A model generated the notes under the pieces. The model saw only the letters and a program-made list of their open reading frames with translations, was not told the origin of the DNA and did no database searches. The position numbers were made by a program, and so were the translations under genes. Positions 54,340 through 62,507 of a stretch of DNA of 64,000 nt are shown in pieces (within the stretch, counting starts at the first letter, position 1; each line of letters begins with the position of its first letter). The stretch spans positions 1 through 64,000 of the forward strand of contig BEHT01000017.1 in assembly GCA_002898575.1 (NCBI GenBank), written 5' to 3'. Source of the DNA: a bacterium HR17 (GTDB lineage: Bacteria; Armatimonadota; Fervidibacteria; Fervidibacterales; Fervidibacteraceae).

Positions 54340-55047
54340 ATTTTTCCGTTAAAGGACGACATCCCGTCGCGGCGGTTTCCGTTCGTGACCTACGGGCTGA
54401 TCGCTGCAAATGTCGTCGTTTTTCTGTTTGAGATCTCGTTGGGGCGGCAGTTGGATGAGTTCATCCGCTTAGTCGCCGTCATTCCCGCTGAATACACGGC
54501 GTGGCTGCGGGGCGAGCCGGTGCCAACTCTCAAACTCCTCGTCGCCCCGCTGTGCACGATGTTTTTGCACGGCGGTTGGGCGCACTTGCTCGGCAACATG
54601 TGGTTCTTGTTTTTGTTCGGCGACAATGTGGAGGACGCGATGGGGCACCTCCGCTATCTCGCGTTTTACTTGGTGTGCGGGTTGGTAGCGACCCTCGCCC
54701 ATATCGCTGTTAGCCCGACATCGCCCATCCCTGTCGTCGGCGCTAGCGGCGCTATCTCTGGGGTCGTCGGAGCCTATCTGGTTTTGTTTCCTACGGCGCG
54801 CGTCTTGACCCTTGTGCCCATTTTCTTTTTCTTTGACATCGTTTTGCTGCCGGCGCTCATTTTCATCGGGTTGTGGTTCGTTTTTCAATTTGCCTCGGGC
54901 GTTTTCGCGTTGCTGGCACCAGACATCAGCGGCGTGGCGTGGTGGGCGCATATCGGCGGGTTCGTGGCAGGAGTCCTGCTCGCCCCATTGCTGCGGGAAC
55001 GGCGTCCTTACCGACACCGTGTGCGGATTTACCGCTACCCTTTCTGA
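54340..55047 (+). CDS. Rhomboid intramembrane serine protease, apparent ATT start
   Basis: A 235-residue rhomboid protease with six or seven membrane helices. HGGWAHLLGNMWFLFLFGDNVED, the nucleophile motif VVGASGAISG and WWAHIGGFVAG (catalytic His) are intact. Family members commonly begin M-(I/F)-P-L-(K/R)-D-D; here I-F-P-L-K-D-D is encoded and the first codon is ATT (54340-54342), with GGGGGGAG six bases upstream. No ATG, GTG or TTG lies in frame between the upstream stop and this point except inside the M24 gene. Substrates of bacterial rhomboids are mostly unknown. Confidence 0.88.
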   Translation: MFPLKDDIPSRRFPFVTYGLIAANVVVFLFEISLGRQLDEFIRLVAVIPAEYTAWLRGEPVPTLKLLVAPLCTMFLHGGWAHLLGNMWFLFLFGDNVEDAMGHLRYLAFYLVCGLVATLAHIAVSPTSPIPVVGASGAISGVVGAYLVLFPTARVLTLVPIFFFFDIVLLPALIFIGLWFVFQFASGVFALLAPDISGVAWWAHIGGFVAGVLLAPLLRERRPYRHRVRIYRYPF

Positions 55048-55131
55048 ACCCGTGTTCGGAGAAGATCGTCGCGGGCGGAAGTCACCCGCCCCAGTGATGC
55101 TCGGTGCAACTCTACGAGGGAGGTAGGTGCG

Positions 55132-55983
55132 ATGGACTGGTTTTTTCAACTGTTCTGGCTGTTGCTCGCTATCTCTGCCGTCACCCCATGGCTCCAACAG
55201 AAGATGCTGGAGGAAATGCGGATGCGGGTTATGCAGCGGCTGGAGCGGCGCCGCCGCTCACGAGTGATTGCCCTCATCCACCGCCAAGAGACCGTTAGTT
55301 GGCTGGGCTTACCCTTGATGCGGTTCATCAACATTGACGACTCCGAAGAGGTGCTGCGCGCCATTCGGTTGACGCCGCCCGACATGCCCATTGACCTCAT
55401 CGTCCACACGCCGGGCGGGTTGGTCCTTGCCGCCGAACAAATCGCCCGGGCGTTGCACCGCCACCCTGGCAGGGTCACCGTTTTCGTGCCCCACTATGCC
55501 ATGTCGGGCGGCACGATGATCGCCTTGGCAGCGGACGACATCGTGATGGACGAAAACGCTGTCCTCGGTCCACTGGATCCGCAAATCGGCAACTGCCCCG
55601 CTGCCTCAGTCTTGCGGGTGTTAGAGCGCAAGGACATCAACCAAGTGGATGACCAAACCCTCATCATGGCGGACATTGCCGAGAAGGCTATCCAGCAAGT
55701 CCGCCGCACGGTCATGGAGTTGTTGGCGGACAAGATGCCGCCTGAACGGGCGGAAGCCATCGCCGTCGCGTTGACGGAAGGGCGATGGACCCACGACTAT
55801 CCCATCTCAGCGGATGAAGCCCGCGAGTTGGGTTTGCCCGTTCGCACCGACATGCCCGACGAGGTTTACGAGTTAATGGCGCTCTACCCGCAGCCCATGC
55901 AACGCCGTCCGTCTGTGCAATATGTGCCACTGCCTTATCGCACCGAACACCCGCCGACGCCGCCCGCACCGCGCCCGCGCTGA
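55132..55983 (+). CDS. SDH-family serine protease (ClpP-like), membrane-anchored
   Basis: A 283-residue protein of the serine dehydrogenase proteinase family, related to ClpP and signal peptide peptidase A. An N-terminal hydrophobic helix (about 4-22) anchors it and a basic stretch follows. LIVHTPGGLV forms the oxyanion side, and AMSGGTMIALAAD holds the nucleophile Ser; DENAVLGPLDPQIG follows. GGGAGGTAGG precedes the ATG. It lies downstream of a rhomboid gene, so two membrane proteases may be co-expressed. Confidence 0.88.
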   Translation: MDWFFQLFWLLLAISAVTPWLQQKMLEEMRMRVMQRLERRRRSRVIALIHRQETVSWLGLPLMRFINIDDSEEVLRAIRLTPPDMPIDLIVHTPGGLVLAAEQIARALHRHPGRVTVFVPHYAMSGGTMIALAADDIVMDENAVLGPLDPQIGNCPAASVLRVLERKDINQVDDQTLIMADIAEKAIQQVRRTVMELLADKMPPERAEAIAVALTEGRWTHDYPISADEARELGLPVRTDMPDEVYELMALYPQPMQRRPSVQYVPLPYRTEHPPTPPAPRPR

Positions 55984-55995
55984 AAAAAGGCGCCG

Positions 55996-57258
55996 TCATA
56001 GCCCTGTCATTTCAACGCACCGCAAATCCTCGGGTGTATCCACGCCGACGCTCCGGTAAGCCGTCGTGATGACCTTGATGCGGACGCCGTGTTCCAACGC
56101 CCGCAGTTGCTCCAGACCCTCCGCTTTCTCCAACCCCGTTGGCGCCCATCGGGCAAACCGCAGCAAAAATTCCCGCCGGTAGGCGTAAAGCCCGATATGG
56201 CGCAACGGGCGAACGGGCGCATCGGCGGGCAACGCAAACTGCGGTGCCTCCGCCATCGTCCCCTGCGGACGGAAAAAGGGCAGCGGCGACCGCGAAAAAT
56301 AGAGGGCAAAGCCGTCGCGGTCTACGACGACTTTGACGACATTGGGGTTACAGTATTCGCGTGCATCGGTGATGGGCGTCGCTAACGTCGCCATCTTTAT
56401 CGTCGGGTCGGCGAAAAAGGGCTGCACCGCTGCGTCAATGGCTTCGGGGGCGATCAGCGGTTCATCGCCCTGAATGTTCACGACGACATCGCACTCCAAT
56501 TGCCGTGCAACTTCTGCGACGCGGTCGGTTCCTGACGGGTGTTCGGGCGAAGTCATCACGCATTTACCACCAAACCGCTCAACAGCCTCCTTCACCCGCT
56601 CGTCGTCTGTCGCCACGACAACTTCGCTGAGCGTTCGTGCCCGCTTTGCCCGTTCGTAAACATGCTGGACAATTGGCTTGCCCCACAGCGGCGCCAGCAC
56701 TTTACCCGGAAACCTCACCGATGCGTAGCGGGCGGGGATGACGCCAATGACTGTTTTGATGGATGCGACCGCTTCACCTTTGCGGATGCGTTCTACCAAT
56801 TCCGTCGTGGAGCGCCCTTGCATTTTCGGCACGATGACGACTTGACCGCCGTAAGCGCGCACCAGCGGCGCTTCGGGCAAATCGGCTTCAGTGTAATCAC
56901 CCCCTTTGACATGGACATCGGGCTGGATGGCGGCGATAAGCCGATGGGGCGTCAAGTCGTCAAAGGACACGACGAAGTCCACGAACGCTAAACTCGCTAA
57001 CAGCAACATGCGGTCTTCCTGCGGCACCAACGGACGCCCGCCGCCTTTAAGCGCCCGCACCGATGTATCGCTGTTGAGCCCGACAATCAGCACATCACCC
57101 AACGCCTTCGCTCGTGCCAAGTAACTGACATGTCCTGCATGCAGCAGGTCAAAACAGCCGTTGGTGAACACGATGCGTTTGCCCTGCTGCCGCAGTTGCG
57201 CGACCAATGGCAGCAATTCGTCCAGCGATTTGATTTTTGCCCGCACAGCCTCCAACAT
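55996..57258 (-). CDS. hldE2-kdsB: HldE adenylyltransferase domain fused to KdsB
   Basis: One open frame of 420 residues encodes two enzymes. Residues 1-160 are the heptose-1-phosphate adenylyltransferase half of HldE (FTNGCFDLLHAGHVSYL with the nucleotidyl HxGH, GLNSDTSV, VKGGDYTE, GRSTTELV). Residues 172-420 are CMP-Kdo synthetase (IPARYASVRFPGK, VVATDDERV, SPEHPSGTDRVAE, NIQGDEPLI). Both activate sugars of the lipopolysaccharide core: ADP-heptose and CMP-Kdo. There is no linker longer than about ten residues. The ATG at 57258 fits; an in-frame extension upstream lacks similarity. The kinase half of HldE is absent here. Confidence 0.9.
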   Translation of the reverse strand: MLEAVRAKIKSLDELLPLVAQLRQQGKRIVFTNGCFDLLHAGHVSYLARAKALGDVLIVGLNSDTSVRALKGGGRPLVPQEDRMLLLASLAFVDFVVSFDDLTPHRLIAAIQPDVHVKGGDYTEADLPEAPLVRAYGGQVVIVPKMQGRSTTELVERIRKGEAVASIKTVIGVIPARYASVRFPGKVLAPLWGKPIVQHVYERAKRARTLSEVVVATDDERVKEAVERFGGKCVMTSPEHPSGTDRVAEVARQLECDVVVNIQGDEPLIAPEAIDAAVQPFFADPTIKMATLATPITDAREYCNPNVVKVVVDRDGFALYFSRSPLPFFRPQGTMAEAPQFALPADAPVRPLRHIGLYAYRREFLLRFARWAPTGLEKAEGLEQLRALEHGVRIKVITTAYRSVGVDTPEDLRCVEMTGL

Positions 57259-57581
57259 AGTGCGGTCACCGCTCCTTATCGCCCAGCGATTTTGTTTGGG
57301 TCTATGGGCATGCACCCCTGCGGTGTTGGCGCACGGGTGATCGTGGGTGTCGGCGGTTGGAGCCGCTGGCGTTAGTATCGGCAAAAGCATGGGTGACGGC
57401 GCTCCAACGGGACGGGTTTGCCCGCGACAAATAGGTTAATACACCTGGGTCACGACTTCCAGCGGGTCACCGTTCACGAACATCCGTTCGCCACCTTGTG
57501 TGGCTCTACGCTGCCCGACAGGTTGTTAACGCCTCAAATTTGGGTGGCGTTGCTGCGTTGGATCATGGGGTTTGAAATGGG

Positions 57582-57599
57582 TTTGGTCGGAGGGCGGCT
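57582..57599 (-). repeat. Extra 18-bp arm of repeat element
   Basis: These 18 bases, TTTGGTCGGAGGGCGGCT, are repeated exactly at 57615-57632, where they form the edge of copy 4. The 33-base offset suggests slippage or a second, mostly lost copy. Confidence 0.75.
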
Positions 57600-57618
57600 G
57601 TGTCTTGCAACTCATTTG

Positions 57619-57722
57619 GTCGGAGGGCGGCTCTCCTGAGCCGCCGCAAAATGACATGAAACCCGTTGAGGGGCGGGTCAGGAAACGCGCCCTCCGAGGC
57701 ACTGCCGAGAAGGAAAACGCGA
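57619..57722 (-). repeat. Dispersed two-hairpin intergenic element, copy 4 (inverted)
   Basis: It is in opposite orientation to copies 1-3. Hairpin 2 is perfect (GGCGGCTC-TCCT-GAGCCGCC, 57626-57645). Hairpin 1 is degenerate (GGGCGGGTC paired imperfectly with AAACGCGCCC). The far end reads CTCCGAGGCACTGCCGAGAAGGAAAACGC, the complement of the left end of the other copies. Confidence 0.8.
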
Positions 57723-57775
57723 CAAATGCTGTCCTCTATGCGTTTTGCGTGGCAATTTTTGGCAGGTGATGGCTT

Positions 57776-58702
57776 GTGGCGGTCATCGGCGTTGATGTCG
57801 GCGGAACGAAAATGAGCGCGGCGTTGGCAATGCCCGACGGACAAGTGCTTGCGCTGCAGCGCCGCCAAACCCACCGTGACGCAGGGGCGCAAGGTGGCTT
57901 TGCTGCCCTCTGCGACATGGTGCAAGCGCTGCTGGATGAAGCGGCGCAACGCCGCTTGTCCGTCACGCACCTCGGCGTCGGTTTTGGTGGTCCCGTTGAT
58001 TTTGCGCAAGGCATCGTTTACTTGTCGCACCATGTCGCAGGTTGGGAAAACTTTTCGCTCAAAAGGGCGTTGGAACAGCGCTTTGGTATCCCGACGGTCG
58101 TGGACAACGATGCGAACGCGGGCACGCTGGGCGAATGGCTGTTTGGTGCGGGCAAAGGCGTGAGCGACCTGCTGTATATCAACATCGGCACAGGCATCGG
58201 AGGCGGCATCGTCAGTGGCGGGCGGTTGGTGCGGGGATGGCGCAACTTGGCGGGCGAAATCGGGCACATGACGGTCAAACCCGACGGTCCCGTTTGCCCC
58301 TGCGGGCGTAACGGGTGTCTGGAAGCGTTCGCCAGCGGCAGTGCCATCGGGCGCGCAGGCACACAGCGCATCGGGCAACCGCTGACGAGCGAGGAAGTGT
58401 TCATGCTCGCCGAACGGGGCAATCCCATCGCACAACAAGTTGTCGCGGAAGCCGTTGACGCGTTGGCATTTGCCATCGGCGCCGCTGCCAACTTGCTCAA
58501 CCCGCGCCGCGTGGTTTTGGGTGGCGGGGTGGCGGAAGCGCCCGACGCGCTGTTGCTCACCCCACTGCGGGAACGCGTGCCCCGCTACATGCTCCCGCAA
58601 GTCGCTGGCGGGTTGGACATCGTGCGGGCACAACTGGGCTACGATGCCGGTGTCATGGGCGCGGTGGCGTTAGCCATCTTGCACGAAAGGGGGCAAGTGT
58701 GA
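57776..58702 (+). CDS. ROK-family glucokinase
   Basis: A 308-residue sugar kinase. VGVDVGGTK is the phosphate-1 motif, DNDANA holds the catalytic Asp, IGTGIGGGIV is phosphate-2, and the zinc-binding CPCGRNGCLE is the ROK signature. Glucose to glucose-6-phosphate is the likely reaction, supported by the next gene, a phosphoglucose isomerase. GTG at 57776 follows AGGTGATGG. The stop and the next ATG share one base (TGATG at 58700-58704), so the two genes are translationally coupled. Confidence 0.9.
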   Translation: MAVIGVDVGGTKMSAALAMPDGQVLALQRRQTHRDAGAQGGFAALCDMVQALLDEAAQRRLSVTHLGVGFGGPVDFAQGIVYLSHHVAGWENFSLKRALEQRFGIPTVVDNDANAGTLGEWLFGAGKGVSDLLYINIGTGIGGGIVSGGRLVRGWRNLAGEIGHMTVKPDGPVCPCGRNGCLEAFASGSAIGRAGTQRIGQPLTSEEVFMLAERGNPIAQQVVAEAVDALAFAIGAAANLLNPRRVVLGGGVAEAPDALLLTPLRERVPRYMLPQVAGGLDIVRAQLGYDAGVMGAVALAILHERGQV

Positions 58703-59499
58703 TGCTGGACTTGAGCGAAAAGGTCGGTCTGCCTGTCCGTCTCGTGCAGAGTGAGGGCGGATGGCAGTTGCAATTGAACGAACCGCTGCGGCACGAACCG
58801 CCACAAGGGCGCCGCATCGGCGACATGAAAGCCGTCCTGAAAAACCCCGCCGCCGATACCCCCCCAACGCTCTACTGGATGTATCGCGATGTCCGCCTGC
58901 CCGAACATGAAAAGCACATCGCCGCTAGCGGGTTGCGTTACGACCTGACGCTGTTTAACCCTGGCGTGCTGTCGGTCGGCGGAGTGCCGCAGGACGGCGA
59001 CGAGTGGAACAAAGCCGCCGGGCACTATCACCCTTACACGGCAACGGGCGTGACTTTCCCCGAAGTTTACGAAGTCGTGCACGGACGGGGGCTGTTTCTG
59101 CTGCAGTTTGTGGACGACATCTTTGCCATCCCGCCCAAAGTCACGCGGTTCGTTATCGTGGAAGTGCAAGCGGGGGATGTCGTCGTCATCCCGCCCAATT
59201 GCGCACACCCGACCATCGTGCTGGGCGATGAACCGTTGGTGACCGCCAATTGGGTGGCGCGGGCGTTTGACTCGCAGTACACGCCTATCAAGTTGATGCG
59301 GGGCGTCGCCTACTACATCGTCAAGCGAGGGGACGGTTACGCCGTGGAGCGCAATCCAGCCTATCCCGATGCGCCCACGCCGGAATTCGTGCGGGCGTCG
59401 GCGTTGGACCCTCGGGGCGTGCCAACAGATGAACCGACCTATCACGCCTTTTTGCGATCACCTGATGCCTTCGCTTTTTTGGTGCGCCCGAAAGGTTAG
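58702..59499 (+). CDS. pgiA: Cupin-type glucose-6-phosphate isomerase
   Basis: A 265-residue cupin metalloenzyme that interconverts glucose-6-phosphate and fructose-6-phosphate. The metal ligands are in GHYHP, PEVYEVVHGRG and NCAHP; TLFNPG and the pattern as a whole match archaeal cPGI (Pyrococcus, Archaeoglobus) rather than the usual bacterial PGI. The C-terminal 70 residues extend past the cupin core. It is directly coupled to the ROK kinase gene and ends in a four-base overlap with the convergent glycosidase-like gene. Confidence 0.9.
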   Translation: MLDLSEKVGLPVRLVQSEGGWQLQLNEPLRHEPPQGRRIGDMKAVLKNPAADTPPTLYWMYRDVRLPEHEKHIAASGLRYDLTLFNPGVLSVGGVPQDGDEWNKAAGHYHPYTATGVTFPEVYEVVHGRGLFLLQFVDDIFAIPPKVTRFVIVEVQAGDVVVIPPNCAHPTIVLGDEPLVTANWVARAFDSQYTPIKLMRGVAYYIVKRGDGYAVERNPAYPDAPTPEFVRASALDPRGVPTDEPTYHAFLRSPDAFAFLVRPKG

Positions 59500-61409
59500 G
59501 GGAGTGCTGGGGCAATCCGCGCTCGGTAAGTTGCCGCCTCGCGCTGCCATTCGGGCAAGCGTTGCGCCCACGCGTTGACAGGTCCGTAAAGGGCACTGGC
59601 GACAAGTGCCGCACGGTGCCACGCCTGCACTGCGTTGTCCAACGCCGCCACCACCGTGCGCCCAGCGGTGCGGTCGCCTCGTTCCCACTGCAGCCACGCC
59701 ATCGCCGCTTCAACCTTGTGGGCGAAGTGCTTGCCCAGCCACGCGGTCAGCATGGCAGCGCGCTTGGCTTGCTGCCAATCGGGTTCGGCTGGCTCTGGAA
59801 GTTGCGTGAGGGCAAACAACGCGCTCTCGGCGCGGCGGTGCAACCGCTGAGCGATGTCCGATGCCGTCAGCACGGCATCGCGTTCCAGCGCTGCTGCCTG
59901 TTGCACCGTGTCGGGCACGCTCAGCACTGTAGTGCCCCACGCAGGGTCAACGGGACGACGGTCAAAGAAGCGGGCAAGTGGGACGCCAAACTGCGGACGG
60001 AAGGGGCGCCCGTTGTCGGGCGCCGTCCCCAGCAGCATGACGACTTCAGGCATGATGCGACTGACATCGCGGAACGCCGCCAGCCATTGACCGGCGCGGT
60101 TGCCCCATCGGCGCACCCAGCGCCGCAGCCATCGGCGTTCGGCGGGCTCATCGCTATCGCGGAACACCGCTGCAAATGCCATCGCGCCCCACAGCGTCGG
60201 CACCGACCGCACCCGCAGCCATAACCCGCTCAGCCCTTCGTCACGGATGGACCGCACTATCGCTTGCGCCCATTCAGGGTCAAACCAAAACAGCCCTTCA
60301 TGCGCCCCTTCGGGACCACCGATGAGCACTATGCGCGCCCGCTGCGGGCGGGGCACCGACCTCAGCGCCGGCGGCAACAGCGGGGCAAACAAGTGCCCCT
60401 CTTGCAATGGCGCAGCGATGAGGGGGGCATCTGCCTTTAGGAGCGCTTTCATATCGGTCGCCCACAGCACAGCGGTCGGCGCCGGCGTGGGACGGTCAGT
60501 GACGACGCAGCCACCTTGTTGCCGCCACGCCTGGACGGCAGGGGTTAGCGGCGCCCATACGACGACCCGCACACCGTAAAGGGGCGCTTTCGTCCGCGCT
60601 TCCGTCAGCAGCGCTGTCAAAAATGGCTCTTGCCCCGTGCTTTCCAACACCCACCTATTGAAGCGGTGCCATGCCAACGACCGCAGCCGTTGCTGGACGA
60701 TGGACTGGAGCGTTGCCGGCGTCCAGCGGGACGGCACGAGGGACGCGACAGGCTCCACCCAACCGCGTTCGGGGAAAGGTGGCTGCCACTGCCACCGTGA
60801 CGGAACGGGTTCACCCGCCCGCAGTCGGTCAGCGACCTCTAACAGACCGTAAAGCCAACCGACAGGCGAGCGCGCCGCCACTTCCAGTTGGTCGCCGCTC
60901 AAGGCGACGGAGAAACCCTCTGCGCCTAAGCGGATGTCGGCGGCTGTCACCAGTCGGATGCGCCATTGAGGGCGTTCCTGCTGCACCAATTGTTGCGCCC
61001 ACCGCACGGGTTCTGGGACGGTTGGTTCCGTTGCTTTCGCCGGCGAGGGGCTGGGGGACGGGGGCAGTGCCCCCATGCCAGGCACAGGCGGCAAGACCGC
61101 CGGGTTAAGGGCACCGCTGGGGGCTGGCATCGCTGCCGATTGCGCCGGTGCGGCGATGACCGGAGGCGTTTCAGGCATTGGGCGCACTGTCGGCGTCGCC
61201 AGCGCAGCAGGAGCGGCACCCGCCGGCGGCGCAGGCAGAGTCGGGGGAGCAACGCCAGCAGGGGTTGTCGCTGCCGTCGTCGGAGGCGGTGCGGTCTCCT
61301 GAGGGGCAAGCGGTGTTGACGGGCGCAAAAGTTGCGTCGCATAAGCGACTAAAATGATGACGACGATGACCGTTATGCCCAGCAGCGCCAATGCCGTTTC
61401 CCGCTGCAT
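59496..61409 (-). CDS. Membrane-anchored glycosidase-like protein with Pro/Ala linker
   Basis: A 637-residue protein. An N-terminal transmembrane helix (about 6-28) is followed by about 100 residues of Pro/Ala/Thr repeats and then a domain with LEVAARSPVGWLYGLLEVADRL, the pattern of the small domain that precedes GH20/GH67 TIM barrels. PERGWVEPVASL marks the barrel start. The barrel strands (RVVVWAPL, RIVLIGGPEGAH, LFWFDPEW) can be followed, but I see no clear catalytic Asp-Glu pair, and the C-terminal 150 residues are helical. It may bind glycans without cutting them. GGTGAT precedes the ATG at 61409. Confidence 0.65.
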   Translation of the reverse strand: MQRETALALLGITVIVVIILVAYATQLLRPSTPLAPQETAPPPTTAATTPAGVAPPTLPAPPAGAAPAALATPTVRPMPETPPVIAAPAQSAAMPAPSGALNPAVLPPVPGMGALPPSPSPSPAKATEPTVPEPVRWAQQLVQQERPQWRIRLVTAADIRLGAEGFSVALSGDQLEVAARSPVGWLYGLLEVADRLRAGEPVPSRWQWQPPFPERGWVEPVASLVPSRWTPATLQSIVQQRLRSLAWHRFNRWVLESTGQEPFLTALLTEARTKAPLYGVRVVVWAPLTPAVQAWRQQGGCVVTDRPTPAPTAVLWATDMKALLKADAPLIAAPLQEGHLFAPLLPPALRSVPRPQRARIVLIGGPEGAHEGLFWFDPEWAQAIVRSIRDEGLSGLWLRVRSVPTLWGAMAFAAVFRDSDEPAERRWLRRWVRRWGNRAGQWLAAFRDVSRIMPEVVMLLGTAPDNGRPFRPQFGVPLARFFDRRPVDPAWGTTVLSVPDTVQQAAALERDAVLTASDIAQRLHRRAESALFALTQLPEPAEPDWQQAKRAAMLTAWLGKHFAHKVEAAMAWLQWERGDRTAGRTVVAALDNAVQAWHRAALVASALYGPVNAWAQRLPEWQREAATYRARIAPALP

Positions 61410-61473
61410 CGCAATCACCTACCCACAAGGCATCATGCCACACCGCCGCACATTCTTGCAAGTCAAGAGCGCC

Positions 61474-62415
61474 TTACACAACGGCAAAATCAGGTTCTTC
61501 GCCTCGTAGCACTTTGAGCACTTGTTCGGCGACGACCAGCGCCATCCGCTCCAAAGTTTCAGGCGTGTGGGCGGCGACATGCGGCGTGCCGAGAAAGTGC
61601 GGGTGACGAAACAGCGGGTGACTCACATCGGGCGGCTCGTTCGGGAACACATCCAGCGCCACGCCTGCCAGTCGCCCCGATTGCAGCCCGTCGTAAAGGG
61701 CATCCAAATCGCATACCTCGCCCCGCGCCGTGTTGATGAGCAGCGCACCCTGCTTCATCAGCGCGACCCGTTCGCGGTTGATGAGGTGGCGTGTCTGCTC
61801 CGTCAAAGGCACATGGAGCGTCACGAAATCGCTGCGGCGCAACAGTTCGTCCAGCGCGACACACGCTGCTCCCAACGCCTCAATCACTTCTTCAGGCACC
61901 AACGGGTCGTGCACAAGCAACTGCAATCCGAACGCTTTCGCCCGTTGCGCCACTGCTCTCCCGACATGCCCGAACCCGATGATGCCCAGAGTTTTGCCTT
62001 GCAGTTCCGTGTTGCGCTCCGTCCAACGCAAGTGGTAATTGCCCCGCACTAACGCCTCATGCCAAAACCGCAACCGCTTGGCTAACGCCAACAGCAACGC
62101 AAGCGTGTGTTCAGCGACCGCATCGGCGTTGGCGCCGGGCGTGAACACGACGCGAATGTTGCGCCGTCGGGCGGCGTCAAGGTCAATGTTGTCCACGCCA
62201 ACGCCGTAGCGCCCGATGACCTTCAATTGCGTGGCACCTGCCAGCAACGCGTCGTCCACGAACGGCATATTGCGCAAGATGAGGGCGTCCGCATCGGCGA
62301 GCGCCCGCTGTAGCGCGGTGCGGTCAATAGAGACCTTGACAACGGTCGCCGCGCGCATTAACCGCTCCTCAGCAACAGGCGGGAACGACCCACAAAGGAC
62401 GACGATGGGCTTCAT
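61474..62415 (-). CDS. D-isomer-specific 2-hydroxyacid dehydrogenase
   Basis: A 313-residue NAD-dependent dehydrogenase related to phosphoglycerate dehydrogenase. LKVIGRYGVGVDNIDLDAA precedes the cofactor loop GIIGFGHVGRAVAQRA; catalytic Arg is in NTARGEV, Glu in FPNEPP and His in TPHVAAHT. It lacks the ACT domain of SerA, so it could be phosphoglycerate dehydrogenase, hydroxypyruvate/glyoxylate reductase or another. No strong ribosome-binding site is visible before the ATG at 62415. Confidence 0.9.
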   Translation of the reverse strand: MKPIVVLCGSFPPVAEERLMRAATVVKVSIDRTALQRALADADALILRNMPFVDDALLAGATQLKVIGRYGVGVDNIDLDAARRRNIRVVFTPGANADAVAEHTLALLLALAKRLRFWHEALVRGNYHLRWTERNTELQGKTLGIIGFGHVGRAVAQRAKAFGLQLLVHDPLVPEEVIEALGAACVALDELLRRSDFVTLHVPLTEQTRHLINRERVALMKQGALLINTARGEVCDLDALYDGLQSGRLAGVALDVFPNEPPDVSHPLFRHPHFLGTPHVAAHTPETLERMALVVAEQVLKVLRGEEPDFAVV

Positions 62416-62507
62416 CCCTCGCCCTCACCATCCCCTGCACTTTGCGCTGAGGCACGGAGGCGACCTGTCACGAGTCGCCCCCATGCCCATTTGCGCCTTT
62501 GTCGCCG

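Larger units (their letters stand above)
57259..57775. other. Intergenic region with structured repeat copy 4
   Basis: The 517 bases between the divergent hldE2-kdsB and ROK genes hold the inverted repeat element (57619-57722) and an extra partial arm at 57582-57599. A 15-codon frame near 57435-57480 on the minus strand has no clear site or product. I see nothing else. Confidence 0.55.

Noticed and set aside
57435-57480. A 15-codon frame on the minus strand in the 57.3-57.8 kb gap
   Set aside because: It is too short to judge, lacks a clear ribosome-binding site and has no similarity that I recognise.
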